Source: an uncultured Acidobacteriota bacterium (lineage in GTDB: Bacteria > Acidobacteriota > Vicinamibacteria > Marinacidobacterales > SMYC01). Taken from it: a stretch of 32,461 nucleotides of DNA. Both the position numbers and the translations under genes were made by a program. This document shows positions 8,223-14,589 of this stretch, piece by piece. The notes under the pieces are model-generated. The model did not search any database and was not told the origin of the DNA. It worked only from the letters and a program-made list of their open reading frames with translations. The stretch spans positions 1 to 32,461 of the forward strand of contig CAMYKY010000030.1 of assembly GCA_947259165.1 (NCBI GenBank). Reading direction: 5' to 3'. How positions within the stretch are numbered: position 1 is the stretch's first letter; the number at the start of each line of letters is the position of its first letter.

Positions 8223-8228
8223 GAGTGC

Positions 8229-8234
8229 AGATTA
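8229..8234 (-). promoter_or_regulatory. Predicted -10 box for a leaderless lipoprotein mRNA
   Basis: The minus strand reads TAATCT, then GCACTC, then the ATG at 8222. With the usual 6-7 nt between -10 box and +1, transcription would begin at or next to the A of the ATG. No convincing -35 hexamer or Shine-Dalgarno sequence is present. Confidence 0.55.
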
Positions 8235-8268
8235 GCACGAGCGCCGGATCAGGATAAATCGAGGGTGA

Positions 8269-8274
8269 TAGACT
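8269..8274 (+). promoter_or_regulatory. Predicted -10 box for a leaderless DinB-like mRNA
   Basis: TAGACT is followed by CGCCGC and the ATG at 8281. The spacing is the same 6 nt seen before four other first genes in this window. It shares a 58-nt divergent intergenic region with the lipoprotein promoter. No Shine-Dalgarno sequence is visible. Confidence 0.5.
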
Positions 8275-8280
8275 CGCCGC

Positions 8281-8784
8281 ATGTTTGGATATGAAATTGG
8301 TGCGGCTCCTGCGAAGGTCACCGGCTCGAGCGTTCTGGCTCGTATCGTGGATGGGTTGGCGTTTCGCTACCACTGGGCGACGGATGGGCTTCGCCCCGAA
8401 GATTTCGAATTCCGTCCTGGCCCGGACAGCATGAGCATGCTCGAGCTCCAGACGCACATGTTGCATTTGGTCTTCATGGTCAAGCAGGCCATGTTCGATA
8501 CGACCGAGCGCGAAACGTTCGAAAGCGATGACCCGGCTGCGCTCAGGGAGCGCACGCTCGACAATCTCCGGATCATCCGTGAACATCTCGCGGGGCTTTC
8601 GGATGAGGAGCTCGCCGGCCATCGAGTGCTCAAGCGAGACGGGTCGTTCTTCCCCGTGTGGAACATCATGAATGGTCCCCTCGCCGATGCGCTCACGCAC
8701 GTCGGACAGATCAATGCTTGGCGCCGGTTGAACGGGAACCCGACGCCCCGGGCCAACGTCTTCGCGGGGCTTCCGCCTCGATAG
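8281..8784 (+). CDS. DinB/YfiT-like putative metalloenzyme
   Basis: This 167-residue protein looks like a four-helix-bundle DinB/YfiT family member; these are often metal-binding and some are thiol-dependent transferases (bacillithiol, mycothiol). Supporting segments are ELQTHMLHLVFMV (first histidine of the metal triad, about residue 60) and DALTHVGQINAWRRLNG near residues 139-155, where the HxGQI pattern is typical. The C-terminus NVFAGLPPR is short. No signal peptide is present, so it is cytoplasmic. The stop is 14 nt before the GTG of the phosphoesterase gene, so the two are probably co-transcribed. Biochemical role unknown. Confidence 0.72.
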   Translation: MFGYEIGAAPAKVTGSSVLARIVDGLAFRYHWATDGLRPEDFEFRPGPDSMSMLELQTHMLHLVFMVKQAMFDTTERETFESDDPAALRERTLDNLRIIREHLAGLSDEELAGHRVLKRDGSFFPVWNIMNGPLADALTHVGQINAWRRLNGNPTPRANVFAGLPPR

Positions 8785-8798
8785 AGAGTCGACGCGAC

Positions 8799-10247
8799 GT
8801 GGATCGACGAAGCTTTCTTCGAGCGAGTGCAGCGCTTCCGCTTCTCGGGTGGGCGCCGAAGCCGGCTCGTATTCGCGGCAGAGTGTCTTCGGCGGGGCGC
8901 GGCGTTTCCGGGGTCGTCGTCTCGGATGGAGTTTCTTGCGTGCCGACGGATCCTGGAGGGCAGTTCGAGATCGCCAGCGACGCGCGCGCGCGTTTCGTCT
9001 TCATGTCGCTGCCGCGTGGGTATCGGGTCCCGGCACGTTTTTACGCACCTCTGAGCTTCGACGCGGCGGGGGAGGCGAGTGTTTCGTTCGAGCTCGAGCC
9101 CAACGAGAACGACGGTGAGCGCTACCAGTTCCTCGGGTTCGGCGACACGCAGATCAAGACCAAATCGGACGCCGAGAAACTCCACACGGCGATGGACGAT
9201 GTCGCGATGCTCACCTCCCGAGAGAGTTTCGAGTTTGGCATCACGTGCGGCGATCTCGTCGACGATTCTCTAGACCTGTTTCCGGACTACGACGCCGCCG
9301 TGAAGAAGACCGGAGTCCCTTTTTTTCAAGTCGTTGGCAACCATGACCTCGACGCCGAGCACAACGCCGTGCGGGATACGCGCACCTACGAAAGCTATTT
9401 CGGGCCGGCGTACTATTCGTTCAATCGCGGAGCCGTCCACTATGTCGTGCTCAACGACGTCTTTTGGATTGGCGGAGGCTACATCGGCTTCGTTTCCGAC
9501 GAACAGCTCGGCTGGCTGGCATCCGACCTCGCTTACGTCGAGCGCGGCGCAGTCGTGGTCGTGATCGCCCACATCCCTTTCGTGTGCACCGTCTCGGAGC
9601 GCATCGGCGGGAAGATAGCGCCTCGCGAAGCGCAGGTGACGAATCGTGCCCGCGTTTTCGAGCTTCTCGAGCCGTTCGCGGTGCGCTTTCTTACTGCACA
9701 CACGCACGAGAACGAGCACGTGTTTCACGGCGACGTGCATGAGCATGTCCTTGGAACGGTCTGCGGCGCGTGGTGGACCGGCCCTATTTGCTGGGACGGA
9801 ACCCCGAACGGTTTTCACGTTTTCGAAGCCAACGGCGCGCAAATGTCGTGGCAATTCCGCGCGACGGGTCAGCCGCCGGAGGTACAAGGTCGCCTCTACC
9901 GGCCGGGCTCCGACCCGAAGCGTCCCGACGAGTGGATCGCGAACGTGTGGAATTGGGATCCCGAGTGGCGCGTCGTTTGGTACGAGCGCGGTGATCGACG
10001 CGGCGAGATGTCTCGCGCCCGAGGCCTGGATCCGATGGCCGTCTCGCTCTACGAAGGCCCGCACAAACCGTTGAGAAGCAGCGACTGGGTCGAACCGATC
10101 CTCACCGACCACCTCTTCTACGCCCGCGCCCAGAACATCCGAGTCGAAATGGCCGACCCCTTCGGCAACACCTACACATTGGAACCCGGCGCTTTCTCAG
10201 CTCTCCCCCATGGGGGAGAGCTCAGTGTGCCACGCCCAAGGCTTTGA
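8799..10247 (+). CDS. Tat-exported calcineurin-like metallophosphoesterase
   Basis: The 482-residue protein begins with VDRRSFLRASAALPLLG, a short Tat signal, which fixes the GTG at 8799 as the start. Residues about 24-100 form a beta-sandwich-like domain (RIRGRVSSAGRGVSGVVVSD) as in the MetallophosN family. The catalytic core follows: GDTQ (D116, Q118 in place of the usual His), GDLVDD (D152), GNHD (N181, H182), AHIPF and the final AHTHENEH. The C-terminal part (WIANVWNWDPEWRVVWYE and on) resembles the MetallophosC module of secreted phosphoesterases. The probable role is hydrolysis of a phospho-mono- or diester in the periplasm. The last nine codons overlap the convergent nucleosidase gene. 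Confidence 0.85.
   Translation: MDRRSFLRASAALPLLGWAPKPARIRGRVSSAGRGVSGVVVSDGVSCVPTDPGGQFEIASDARARFVFMSLPRGYRVPARFYAPLSFDAAGEASVSFELEPNENDGERYQFLGFGDTQIKTKSDAEKLHTAMDDVAMLTSRESFEFGITCGDLVDDSLDLFPDYDAAVKKTGVPFFQVVGNHDLDAEHNAVRDTRTYESYFGPAYYSFNRGAVHYVVLNDVFWIGGGYIGFVSDEQLGWLASDLAYVERGAVVVVIAHIPFVCTVSERIGGKIAPREAQVTNRARVFELLEPFAVRFLTAHTHENEHVFHGDVHEHVLGTVCGAWWTGPICWDGTPNGFHVFEANGAQMSWQFRATGQPPEVQGRLYRPGSDPKRPDEWIANVWNWDPEWRVVWYERGDRRGEMSRARGLDPMAVSLYEGPHKPLRSSDWVEPILTDHLFYARAQNIRVEMADPFGNTYTLEPGAFSALPHGGELSVPRPRL
10196..10225. repeat. 30-nt near-perfect palindrome at the overlap of two convergent genes
   Basis: The central 24 bases (10199-10222) form a perfect palindrome built on CTCTCCCCCATGGGGGAGAG. 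Two more pairs extend it to 10196-10225 with one mismatch. It lies in the last codons of the phosphoesterase and touches the nucleosidase stop at 10222-10224. It could act as a two-way transcription barrier, but neither side has a T-run. Confidence 0.6.
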
Positions 10248-10992
10248 CGACCTCGATTGTGAACTTCGCGCAGTCGGTGCCGACTTCGGGTCGGAATTGC
10301 GAATCGTGGTGCTCGGAGTTGGAAATGATGCGGATGGCGAGAAACGGTATGCCGTAGATGTGGGCGACTTGGTGTACCGAGGCGCTCTCCATGTCCTCAC
10401 TGTCGATGCCGTAGACTTCGTGCGCCCACAGCAGCTTGTCGACTTCTCGGTTCCACTGGTCGGCCGAGCCGACGACGCCTTGAACGAGTTGGCCTCCGGC
10501 GTAGGGAACCTCGAGTGCCGCGCGCAGCAGCGCTGCGTCTGCCGCGAACGACTCGTAGCGCACGCGCTCGTTGCCTTCGCGCAAGAGAACCGGCAACGCT
10601 TCCCACGAGTCGATGTCGATACCGTCGCCTCGTTTGCGTTGTGTCGTTCGAAGCGAACCGAAGGCGACACTGGCTCGACCGAGGACGATGTCGCCGGTCC
10701 TAAGCTCTGGATTCACGCCTCCGGCGGTGCCCTGATTGATGATGAGGCGCGGCCCGTACTCCTGGTTCAGAATCGTCGTTGCCATGGCCGCATGGACCAT
10801 CCCGACTTCGGTCCGGCTCACCACGACGCGCGTGCCGTGAATCCTGCCTTCCCAGAAGCGGAAGCCTTGGATATCTCGCGGCTCCGGGTTGCCGAGGGCC
10901 TCGATCAGCGGCCCGAGCTCGGTATCAACGGCCCCTTGGATGGCGATAGGCGCCTGGAAAAGCGCGGCGGCGAGGAGTACCGATGAGAACAT
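10222..10992 (-). CDS. Exported MTA/SAH-nucleosidase-like protein (PNP_UDP_1 family)
   Basis: This 256-residue protein matches nucleoside phosphorylase family members that remove adenine from methylthioadenosine or S-adenosylhomocysteine. The opening IAIQGAVDTELGPLI (E25) and the loop SEDMESASVHQVA (E202) are conserved. The expected catalytic ISD near the end reads ISN (N225 in IRIISNSEHHD). The core is preceded by about 15 hydrophobic residues (MFSSVLLAAALFQAP), a likely signal peptide that would place it outside the cytoplasm. It diverges from the SAH-hydrolase-like gene and converges on the phosphoesterase with a 26-nt overlap. I see no strong ribosome-binding site before the ATG at 10992. 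Confidence 0.8.
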   Translation of the reverse strand: MFSSVLLAAALFQAPIAIQGAVDTELGPLIEALGNPEPRDIQGFRFWEGRIHGTRVVVSRTEVGMVHAAMATTILNQEYGPRLIINQGTAGGVNPELRTGDIVLGRASVAFGSLRTTQRKRGDGIDIDSWEALPVLLREGNERVRYESFAADAALLRAALEVPYAGGQLVQGVVGSADQWNREVDKLLWAHEVYGIDSEDMESASVHQVAHIYGIPFLAIRIISNSEHHDSQFRPEVGTDCAKFTIEVVKALGVAH

Positions 10993-11093
10993 CGTGTCTC
11001 AGTTGTCGGGCGAGCTGTTGAAATGCGCGCCACTCGCGGCAAAGCCATCGAGAGAACGAGTCGTGCGTCGGCGTGTCTTCATGAGGTGCCGAC

Positions 11094-11099
11094 TATAAT
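11094..11099 (+). promoter_or_regulatory. Consensus TATAAT -10 box for a leaderless SAHH-like mRNA
   Basis: A perfect TATAAT is followed by ACGCCG and the ATG at 11106. Transcription should start at the A of the ATG. No Shine-Dalgarno sequence exists and no -35 match lies 16-18 nt upstream. Confidence 0.65.
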
Positions 11100-11105
11100 A
11101 CGCCG

Positions 11106-12242
11106 ATGTCACTAGAAGTCGCACGGGAGCGGATCGATTGGGCGCGGCGTCACATGCCGGTGCTTGCCGCCTTGCGTGAGAAGCTGGAGGCGAGTCGTCC
11201 ATTCGACGGCATTCTTATCGGGATCTGCCTACACATCGAGCCGAAGACCGCCGTGTTGTGCTCGGTATTGCGAGCCGGCGGCGCCGAGCTTGCGATCACC
11301 GGCTCTCCGGGCACCACGCAAGACGACGTCGCCGACACTCTCGCCAGCGAAGGCATTTCGGTTTATGGGCGCGCGCAAGACGATGCCGCGGCTCACGCAG
11401 CCAACATCGACAAGGTGATGAGCCACCGACCCAATATGCTGCTCGACAACGGTGCCGACCTGGCGGCGATCGCCCTGGAGCGCGGCGTATCGATTCTCGG
11501 TGGTACCGAGGAGACGACGACCGGGGCGAATCGGTTGCGGGAAGATCTTGCCGGTGACGTCACGTTCCCTATTCTCGTCATCAACGATAGCCCACTCAAA
11601 GCGATCGTGGAGAACCAGCACGGTGTGGGGCAGACGATCGTCGAAGGGTTCATGCGCACGACGAACCTGCTGATTCCGCGCCGACGCTTCGTCGTCGTAG
11701 GTTACGGCTGGTGTGGGCGAGGCGTTGCCCGGTATTTGAAGAGTTTCGGAGGAGACGTCTGCGCGGTGGAGTTGGACGCGATCCGGGCACTGGAAGCTGC
11801 GCTCGATGGTTTCGCGGTTCGCGAGCTCGAGGAAGCTCTGCCGTGGGGCGATGTGTTCATCACCGTGACCGGACGGCCCGGTATTTTGCGGCGCGAGCAC
11901 TTTGACACGATGCGCGACGGCGCGATTCTTGCGAACGCCGGTCATTTCTCATGGGAGATCGAGTTGGGCGAGCTCGAACCGCTTGCCGCGGGGGACGGCA
12001 TCGAGCGCCTCGAGCTTCCGAACGGCAACACCCTCTATCGCCTTGCCCGAGGAGAGATGCTCAATCTCGCCGGGGGCGGCGGGAATCCGGTCGAGACCAT
12101 GGATCTGGGTTTGGCCCTACAAACGATGTCGCTCACTCGCATCGCTCGAGGAGCCAAGGATCTCATTGCCGGGCCTCAACCTGTTCCGGACGATATCAAT
12201 CGAGAGGTGGCAAGGCGTATGCTCGCGGCGCTGAGGGCTTGA
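11106..12242 (+). CDS. Divergent S-adenosylhomocysteine hydrolase-like protein
   Basis: This 378-residue NAD-dependent SAHH family member is shorter than the usual 430 or so. The NAD-binding half is classic: VVVGYGWCGRGVARYL (about 196-211), AVELDAIRALEAALDGF and ANAGHF (277-281). The substrate half keeps H43 (CLHIEPKTAVL), E135-E136 in GTEETTTG and K165 in INDSPLK. Several usual residues differ: the adenine-contacting Glu/Gln is K47, the catalytic Asp-Asp is D114-N115, the Asp after the lysine is E169 and the gate His of GHP is N327. The C-terminal Lys/Tyr tail that completes the neighbour's NAD site is absent. Archaeal S-inosylhomocysteine hydrolases are, from memory, similarly short with a Lys at the K47 position. 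It may use an altered substrate. Confidence 0.82.
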   Translation: MSLEVARERIDWARRHMPVLAALREKLEASRPFDGILIGICLHIEPKTAVLCSVLRAGGAELAITGSPGTTQDDVADTLASEGISVYGRAQDDAAAHAANIDKVMSHRPNMLLDNGADLAAIALERGVSILGGTEETTTGANRLREDLAGDVTFPILVINDSPLKAIVENQHGVGQTIVEGFMRTTNLLIPRRRFVVVGYGWCGRGVARYLKSFGGDVCAVELDAIRALEAALDGFAVRELEEALPWGDVFITVTGRPGILRREHFDTMRDGAILANAGHFSWEIELGELEPLAAGDGIERLELPNGNTLYRLARGEMLNLAGGGGNPVETMDLGLALQTMSLTRIARGAKDLIAGPQPVPDDINREVARRMLAALRA

Positions 12243-12254
12243 CCCGCCGGCCCT

Positions 12255-12378
12255 CGGGATTTCTCCCGTCCCCGTTTCCGACTAAAGGTGTCCGAGAACC
12301 GATTCGAACTACGGGAATCGTTCCGTGGCGGTCAGCGTCGATAGCAAAACAAGAAATCGGGGACGGGAACGGGAACGA
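12255..12378. repeat. Intergenic inverted-repeat element with 6-nt tandem units
   Basis: The left arm (about 12255-12279) and right arm (about 12352-12378) are inverted: TCCCGTCCCCG at 12264-12274 pairs perfectly with CGGGGACGGGA at 12358-12368. The right arm continues as GGGGAC-GGGAAC-GGGAAC, a run of 6-nt units. The core between the arms contains GATTCGAA (12301-12308). It fills nearly all of the 141-nt gap between the convergent SAHH-like and hypothetical genes. It might serve as a terminator-like structure or be a dispersed genomic repeat. Confidence 0.6.
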
Positions 12379-12383
12379 ATTCG

Positions 12384-12815
12384 CTAGGGTCCGACGGAGA
12401 GCTCGAGGCCTTTGCCGGTGCGTTGCGAGTACTCGACCTGGCCGAGCACGCGGGTCATCGGCACGGTGACCAATTCAGTAGCGTCGTCTTTGGGCTCGGG
12501 GAAGAGATGGATCGTCGCTTTCTCGGACGCGGCTTCGTATACGGCTTTCTCTTGGGCCGTGAGATATCCCAACAAGACGACGTTACCGTCGGCGTGCTTG
12601 TGCCCCTCGTAGGAGCGCAGGTCCCGTTCCGCGAACAACGGAAAGTTCTCGATCGCGGGTGAATAGGTGAACCCGTAAACGCCGTTCGGAAGCTTGTCGA
12701 CGCCGGAGCCACTCTCGTCGTCGGTGAGCGCTCGGAGCTTGTGAGCGGAGCGGATTTCCTCGAAGGCGCGCTGGATATCGTCGGCGAGAGCTGCGGTCGG
12801 GTGCTTTTGTGCCAT
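12384..12815 (-). CDS. Hypothetical protein, 143 aa
   Basis: I do not recognise a family. The protein is acidic and soluble, with no signal peptide or membrane helix. An N-terminal helical part (MAQKHPTAALADDIQRAFEE) is followed by KLPNGVYGFTYSPAIENFPL and a beta-rich C-terminal half. A good AAAAGGA ribosome-binding region lies about 8 nt before the ATG at 12815, and a well-formed promoter (12846-12874) lies upstream, so the gene is likely expressed alone. Its 3' end abuts the inverted-repeat element. The divergent neighbour is the tesA-like operon. Confidence 0.7.
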   Translation of the reverse strand: MAQKHPTAALADDIQRAFEEIRSAHKLRALTDDESGSGVDKLPNGVYGFTYSPAIENFPLFAERDLRSYEGHKHADGNVVLLGYLTAQEKAVYEAASEKATIHLFPEPKDDATELVTVPMTRVLGQVEYSQRTGKGLELSVGP

Positions 12816-12845
12816 CTGTCGTGTCCTTTTCTGGTTGCGACGCGG

Positions 12846-12874
12846 ATTCTAGCGATTGCGACCGGTCTTTTCAA
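12846..12874 (-). promoter_or_regulatory. Sigma-70-like promoter of the 143-aa hypothetical gene
   Basis: On the minus strand TTGAAA (12869-12874) and TAGAAT (12846-12851) are separated by exactly 17 nt, each one base from consensus. The predicted transcript has a leader of about 25 nt with an AGGA ribosome-binding site. This contrasts with the leaderless first genes nearby. Confidence 0.65.
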
Positions 12875-12925
12875 ACGAGTGTGCTGTTGCTGACAATTCC
12901 GCTGGCGCCAGCGCAGGCGGACGGT

Positions 12926-12931
12926 TAGTCT
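12926..12931 (+). promoter_or_regulatory. Predicted -10 box for a leaderless tesA-like mRNA
   Basis: TAGTCT is followed by AGCTCT and the ATG at 12938, the same 6-nt spacing as before the SAHH-like, DinB-like, lipoprotein and DUF423 genes. No Shine-Dalgarno sequence is present. Confidence 0.5.
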
Positions 12932-12937
12932 AGCTCT

Positions 12938-13636
12938 ATGAGGTTGGTCGCTGTGCTCGTTCTGCTGGGAGGCTCGTCGGCGCTCGTGGGCTGCGGCGCT
13001 GACACCGAGCGAGACGTCGTGAGCGAAGCCGCACCGGCTCCCCGCCGCGCGCCAGACGGTCCGGATCGAAGTGCCCAAAAGAAGATCATCGCCTTCGGCG
13101 ACAGCCTCACCGCCGGTTACGGTATCGGACAGGACGAAGCGTACCCCGCGGCCCTGCAAACGCTCATCGACGCAGAAAACTACCCGTACGAGGTGATCAA
13201 CGCGGGCGTGTCAGGAGACACTTCCGCGGGCGGTGTGCGCCGGTTGGATTGGGTGCTCGAAGATCGCGAGGTCGCGGCGATCATTCTCGAACTCGGCGCG
13301 AACGACGGATTGCGGGGTCTTCCGCCGACCGAAATGGCGAAAAACCTGAACACTATTATTGATGCTGCTCAATCGCGTGAGATACGTGTGCTCCTGGCCG
13401 GTCTCAGCGTGGGCGGCGCCGGCAGCTCTCGCTTCGTCCGAGAGTTCGTGGATGCGTACGAACAAGTTGCCGCCGAGCGTGACGTCACCTTCATGCCACA
13501 TTTTCTCGATAACGTTGCCGGTGTGGAGGAGCTCAACCAGCGGGACGGCTCGCACCCGAACGCCGCCGGCGCGCGCATCGTCGCCAATAATGTCTGGGAG
13601 TACTTGAAGCCGATGCTGACGACCGCCACGCCATGA
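12938..13636 (+). CDS. tesA: SGNH/GDSL esterase, TesA-like, lipoprotein
   Basis: This 232-residue SGNH hydrolase is related to E. coli TesA, which hydrolyses acyl-thioesters, lysophospholipids and other esters. All four blocks are present: FGDSLTAGYG (nucleophile S56), NAGVSGDTSAGG, ELGANDGLRG (N122) and DGSHPNAAG (D203, H206). The N-terminus MRLVAVLVLLGGSSALVGCG has a lipobox with Cys19, so the enzyme is probably lipid-anchored, unlike soluble periplasmic E. coli TesA. A linker of about 25 residues rich in Ala/Pro separates the anchor from the domain. Its stop overlaps the ATPase start (ATGA), so the esterase is probably made together with the ABC exporter. Confidence 0.9.
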   Translation: MRLVAVLVLLGGSSALVGCGADTERDVVSEAAPAPRRAPDGPDRSAQKKIIAFGDSLTAGYGIGQDEAYPAALQTLIDAENYPYEVINAGVSGDTSAGGVRRLDWVLEDREVAAIILELGANDGLRGLPPTEMAKNLNTIIDAAQSREIRVLLAGLSVGGAGSSRFVREFVDAYEQVAAERDVTFMPHFLDNVAGVEELNQRDGSHPNAAGARIVANNVWEYLKPMLTTATP

Positions 13637-14340
13637 TCCGTCTCGAGAACGTCAGCAAAGTCGTCGCTAGCGGCTCTGAGCAGCTCACGATCGTCCACCC
13701 ACTCGATCTCGAAGTTTCGGCCGGGCAGTTCGTGTCCATCGTCGGGCCCTCCGGTAGTGGCAAATCGACGCTCCTGGGGCTCATCGCCGGGCTCGATGCT
13801 CCCACGGATGGGCGCATCTACATCGATGGAGTCGATTTGTCCTCGCTCGGCGAAGACGCACTTGCGCGGCTCCGGGGTGAGCGGATCGGTTACGTGTTTC
13901 AGTTCTTCCATCTTCTGCCTTCGCTAACCGCGTTCGAGAACGTCCTCGTCCCAATGGAGATCTTCGAGGTCGCTAACGCCGAGACGAAATCTCGCGAGCT
14001 CCTCGAAGAGGTGGGCCTCAGCGACCGGACCCATCATTACCCATCGCAGCTCTCCGGAGGCGAGCAGCAGCGAGTGGCGATCGCGCGCGCTCTCGCCAAC
14101 GACCCTTCAATTCTTCTCGCTGACGAGCCGACGGGCAATCTGGACTCGAACAACGGACGTCACATCGTCGATCTGATTTTGGACATTCACGATCGGCGGG
14201 GAACGACGATCGTGCTCGCGACGCACGACATGGAGCTTGCCGAAAAGGCGAATCGCACCCTCGTCCTCAAGGGCGGTCGGCTCGATCGCACCATCGACAA
14301 CCACGAGAGCTCCGAGCTCCGAAACGCCGCGTCGAGCTAA
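13633..14340 (+). CDS. ybbA: ABC ATPase, YbbA/LolD-like
   Basis: This 235-residue ATPase has the length of LolD/MacB-N/YbbA subunits. It shows Walker [10 protein letters not shown] (about residues 38-46), signature [15 protein letters not shown], Walker [14 protein letters not shown] and the H-loop ATHDMELA. The ATG lies within the TGA of the tesA-like gene (ATGA). The order esterase, ATPase, large FtsX-type permease matches the tesA/ybbA/ybbP locus of proteobacteria, where the proteins work together. The partner permease starts 249 nt downstream beyond a repeat element. The complex probably handles a hydrophobic envelope compound; the exact substrate is not shown by the sequence. Confidence 0.92.
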   Translation: MIRLENVSKVVASGSEQLTIVHPLDLEVSAGQFVSIVGPSGSGKSTLLGLIAGLDAPTDGRIYIDGVDLSSLGEDALARLRGERIGYVFQFFHLLPSLTAFENVLVPMEIFEVANAETKSRELLEEVGLSDRTHHYPSQLSGGEQQRVAIARALANDPSILLADEPTGNLDSNNGRHIVDLILDIHDRRGTTIVLATHDMELAEKANRTLVLKGGRLDRTIDNHESSELRNAASS

Positions 14341-14384
14341 AGCCGCGACACTTGGCTTGTGATTGTGAGAGAGCAAACAACTCA

Positions 14385-14561
14385 ACGCAAAGACGCAAAG
14401 ACGCAAAGAAGAGAACTTGGAGACGAGTGGGATTCGAATGACGATTTCTAGTTTCGAATCGCGTCTCCACGATCCCGCCACTGCCCAAAATCCCCTGTCC
14501 TACTCGAGCTCCCGTAGCGGTTTCGCTCGCTTTGCGCCTTCGCGCCTTCGCGCCTTTGCGT
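14385..14561. repeat. Intergenic element: inverted arrays of 8-nt units around a hairpin core
   Basis: The left arm has three perfect tandem copies of ACGCAAAG (14385-14408). The right arm, read on the minus strand from 14561 to 14530, has four units: ACGCAAAG, GCGCGAAG, GCGCGAAG and GCGCAAAG. Inside lies a second inverted repeat: GGAGACG plus GATTCGAA at 14419-14438 against TTCGAATC plus CGTCTCC at 14453-14468. The element fills the 249-nt gap between the ATPase and permease genes. No open frame or transposase is associated. Similar short-unit repeats occur between genes in many environmental genomes, so it is probably a dispersed non-autonomous element. Confidence 0.65.
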
Positions 14562-14589
14562 TAATTTCTTGCTTTTGGTGGGTAGCATC

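Noticed and set aside
10196-10225. Palindrome as a classical Rho-independent terminator
   Set aside because: Neither side is followed by a T-run, so I list it only as a palindrome with possible barrier function.
1-12242. Deaminase-like, nucleosidase and SAHH-like genes as one purine-salvage cluster
   Set aside because: The deaminase belongs to a different, tightly coupled operon about 9 kb away, and two of the proteins are predicted to be exported. I keep the observations separate.
14385-14408. Tandem 8-nt ACGCAAAG units as a possible CRISPR array
   Set aside because: The units are contiguous with no spacers and far too short for CRISPR repeats; no cas gene is present.
14419-14468. tRNA-like T-loop sequences (TTCGAATC and a CCA-like end) in the repeat element
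   Set aside because: No acceptor, D-arm or anticodon-arm can be folded around them, and the two copies are inverted arms of one hairpin. They are part of the repeat core, not a tRNA gene.
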